Origin: JBDUCV01 sp040003255
GTDB taxonomy: Bacteria > Actinomycetota > Actinomycetes > Mycobacteriales > Jatrophihabitantaceae
DNA: 7,510 bases
Assembly: GCA_040003255.1 (NCBI GenBank)
Contig: JBDUCV010000095.1
Location: forward strand, 1-7,510
Reading direction: 5' to 3'
How positions within the stretch are numbered: the stretch's first letter is position 1; every line of letters starts with the position of its first letter. This document shows, piece after piece, positions 6,701-7,510 of this stretch. A program made the translations under genes and the position numbers. The notes beneath the pieces were generated by a model. It was not told the origin of the DNA. It made no database searches and worked only from the letters and a program-made list of their open reading frames with translations.

Positions 6701-7510
6701 GGCAGCGGCGACGAATTCGCCGGCGGGCGGGAGGCCTGCATCTCAGCGGCCAGCGCCGCGCGGATTGCGGCGGCGTCGGTGACCGGTTCGGCTGTCGCGC
6801 TCACCATCCGGCGCGCGGCCGGCACGGATGAGGGGTTGCGGACGACGTCGGCGAAGGAAACCGCGAACGGGCGCCATACTTCGGTGATGTCGACGTGGAC
6901 GGCGTCGCTGCGGGCGAGCAGCCGCTCGACGTCATAGCCTGCGAGCATCCGGGCATCGTTGGCGGCCCAACCCCGAACGATCTGCGGCGTCGTCTCCAGG
7001 TGGAACTGGATGCCCCAGGCGAGCCGGCCGATCCTGAACGCCTGCACATGGCAGGTCGGCGAGCTGGCCAGCAGCACCGCTCCGGGCGGCAATTCCAGCA
7101 CGGCGTCGTAATGCCACTGGATCACGTCCGGGGTGATCGGCATGGCCTTGAACAGCGGGTCGTTGGCCGTCGCGGCTCGCTTGGCGATCAGCTGTGCGCC
7201 GAACTCCGGCCCGTCTGGGTTGCGGCCGACCCGACCACCGGTCGCCAGCGCCAGCAGCTGCGCACCCAGGCATACTCCGAGCGTGGGCAGCTCTCGGGCA
7301 ACCGCTGTCGCGAGCAGCGCGCGCACGGCCGGCAACCACGGGGCCTCCACGTCGTCGGCCCCACCCATGCCACCCCCGAGGACCACCAGCCCGGCTACAC
7401 CGGTGAGATCCTCGGGTAGCGCGTCGCCCGCCGCGAGGTTATGCAGGCCAACCTCGAGTCCAGCGCCGGCAAGCCATTCGCCCAGCCGAGCGGGCGGGTC
7501 GGACGGGTCG
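6682..7510 (-). CDS. Type 1 (class I, triad) glutamine amidotransferase, GMP-synthase-subunit-like; 5' end cut by window edge
   Basis: The frame is open from the right edge (first complete codon at 7509) to the TGA at 6684-6682, giving 275 residues; the true start lies outside. A GTG at 7386 is internal: the 41 codons before it continue the same domain, with DPSDPPARLGEWLAGAG leading into the first strand and LVVLGGGMGG. The class I amidotransferase triad is complete: nucleophile Cys in GVCLGAQ (codon 7272-7270), His in WGIQFHLE (7002-7000) and Glu two residues later (6996-6994). The domain hydrolyses glutamine to glutamate and ammonia, or in relatives handles gamma-glutamyl substrates such as gamma-glutamyl-polyamines. 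It most resembles GuaA-N-like stand-alone proteins. About 100 residues follow the triad with no recognised domain. Its 3' end overlaps glnE, so the two are coupled and probably belong to a glutamine/nitrogen operon. The ammonia acceptor or true substrate cannot be told from the sequence. Confidence 0.9.
   Translation of the reverse strand, partial: DPSDPPARLGEWLAGAGLEVGLHNLAAGDALPEDLTGVAGLVVLGGGMGGADDVEAPWLPAVRALLATAVARELPTLGVCLGAQLLALATGGRVGRNPDGPEFGAQLIAKRAATANDPLFKAMPITPDVIQWHYDAVLELPPGAVLLASSPTCHVQAFRIGRLAWGIQFHLETTPQIVRGWAANDARMLAGYDVERLLARSDAVHVDITEVWRPFAVSFADVVRNPSSVPAARRMVSATAEPVTDAAAIRAALAAEMQASRPPANSSPLPWPTAE

Noticed and set aside
6079..6831. A 250-aa plus-strand open frame across the glnE/amidotransferase junction
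   Set aside because: It is very Arg/Pro-rich with no motif and is antisense to two well-supported genes.

Overview
The window is very G+C-rich with strongly G/C-biased third codon positions. It carries a full-length two-domain GlnE of the actinobacterial type. Together these point to a chromosomal segment of a high-G+C actinomycete; I cannot place the genus. I see no tRNA, rRNA, CRISPR array, insertion sequence or phage gene. Coding density is very high: the only non-coding stretch is about 0.2-0.27 kb between two divergent genes.

Left block (about 1-2637, all minus strand, transcribed right to left): a three-gene, translationally coupled operon. First comes a 157-aa single-pass membrane protein with a long Pro/Ser/Thr/Gly-rich tail. 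Next is a 702-aa membrane-bound fusion of a NodB-type polysaccharide deacetylase and a processive family-2 glycosyltransferase. Last is the first 20 codons of a VOC/glyoxalase-fold protein, which runs off the left edge and is easily missed. Both junctions are 4-nt start/stop overlaps. A small membrane protein plus a deacetylase-GT2 fusion resembles the Streptomyces MatA/MatB locus for an extracellular poly-N-acetylglucosamine-like polymer. That link rests on architecture and remembered literature, not on an alignment.

Middle (about 2638-3707): a divergent intergenic region, then a plus-strand six-helix membrane protein of the PAP2/Aur1-like phosphatase-phosphotransferase superfamily with the core residues of the fold intact. 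Its 3' end overlaps the 3' end of glnE by 19 nt, tail to tail.

Right block (3689-7510, minus strand): a class I glutamine amidotransferase, cut by the right edge, overlaps the start of glnE, the bifunctional glutamine synthetase adenylyltransferase/adenylyl-removing enzyme. GlnE adjusts glutamine synthetase activity to nitrogen supply. The coupled amidotransferase gene suggests a nitrogen/glutamine operon that continues beyond the right edge. The most interesting part is the compact exopolysaccharide synthase operon on the left; the rest looks like ordinary actinobacterial chromosome.
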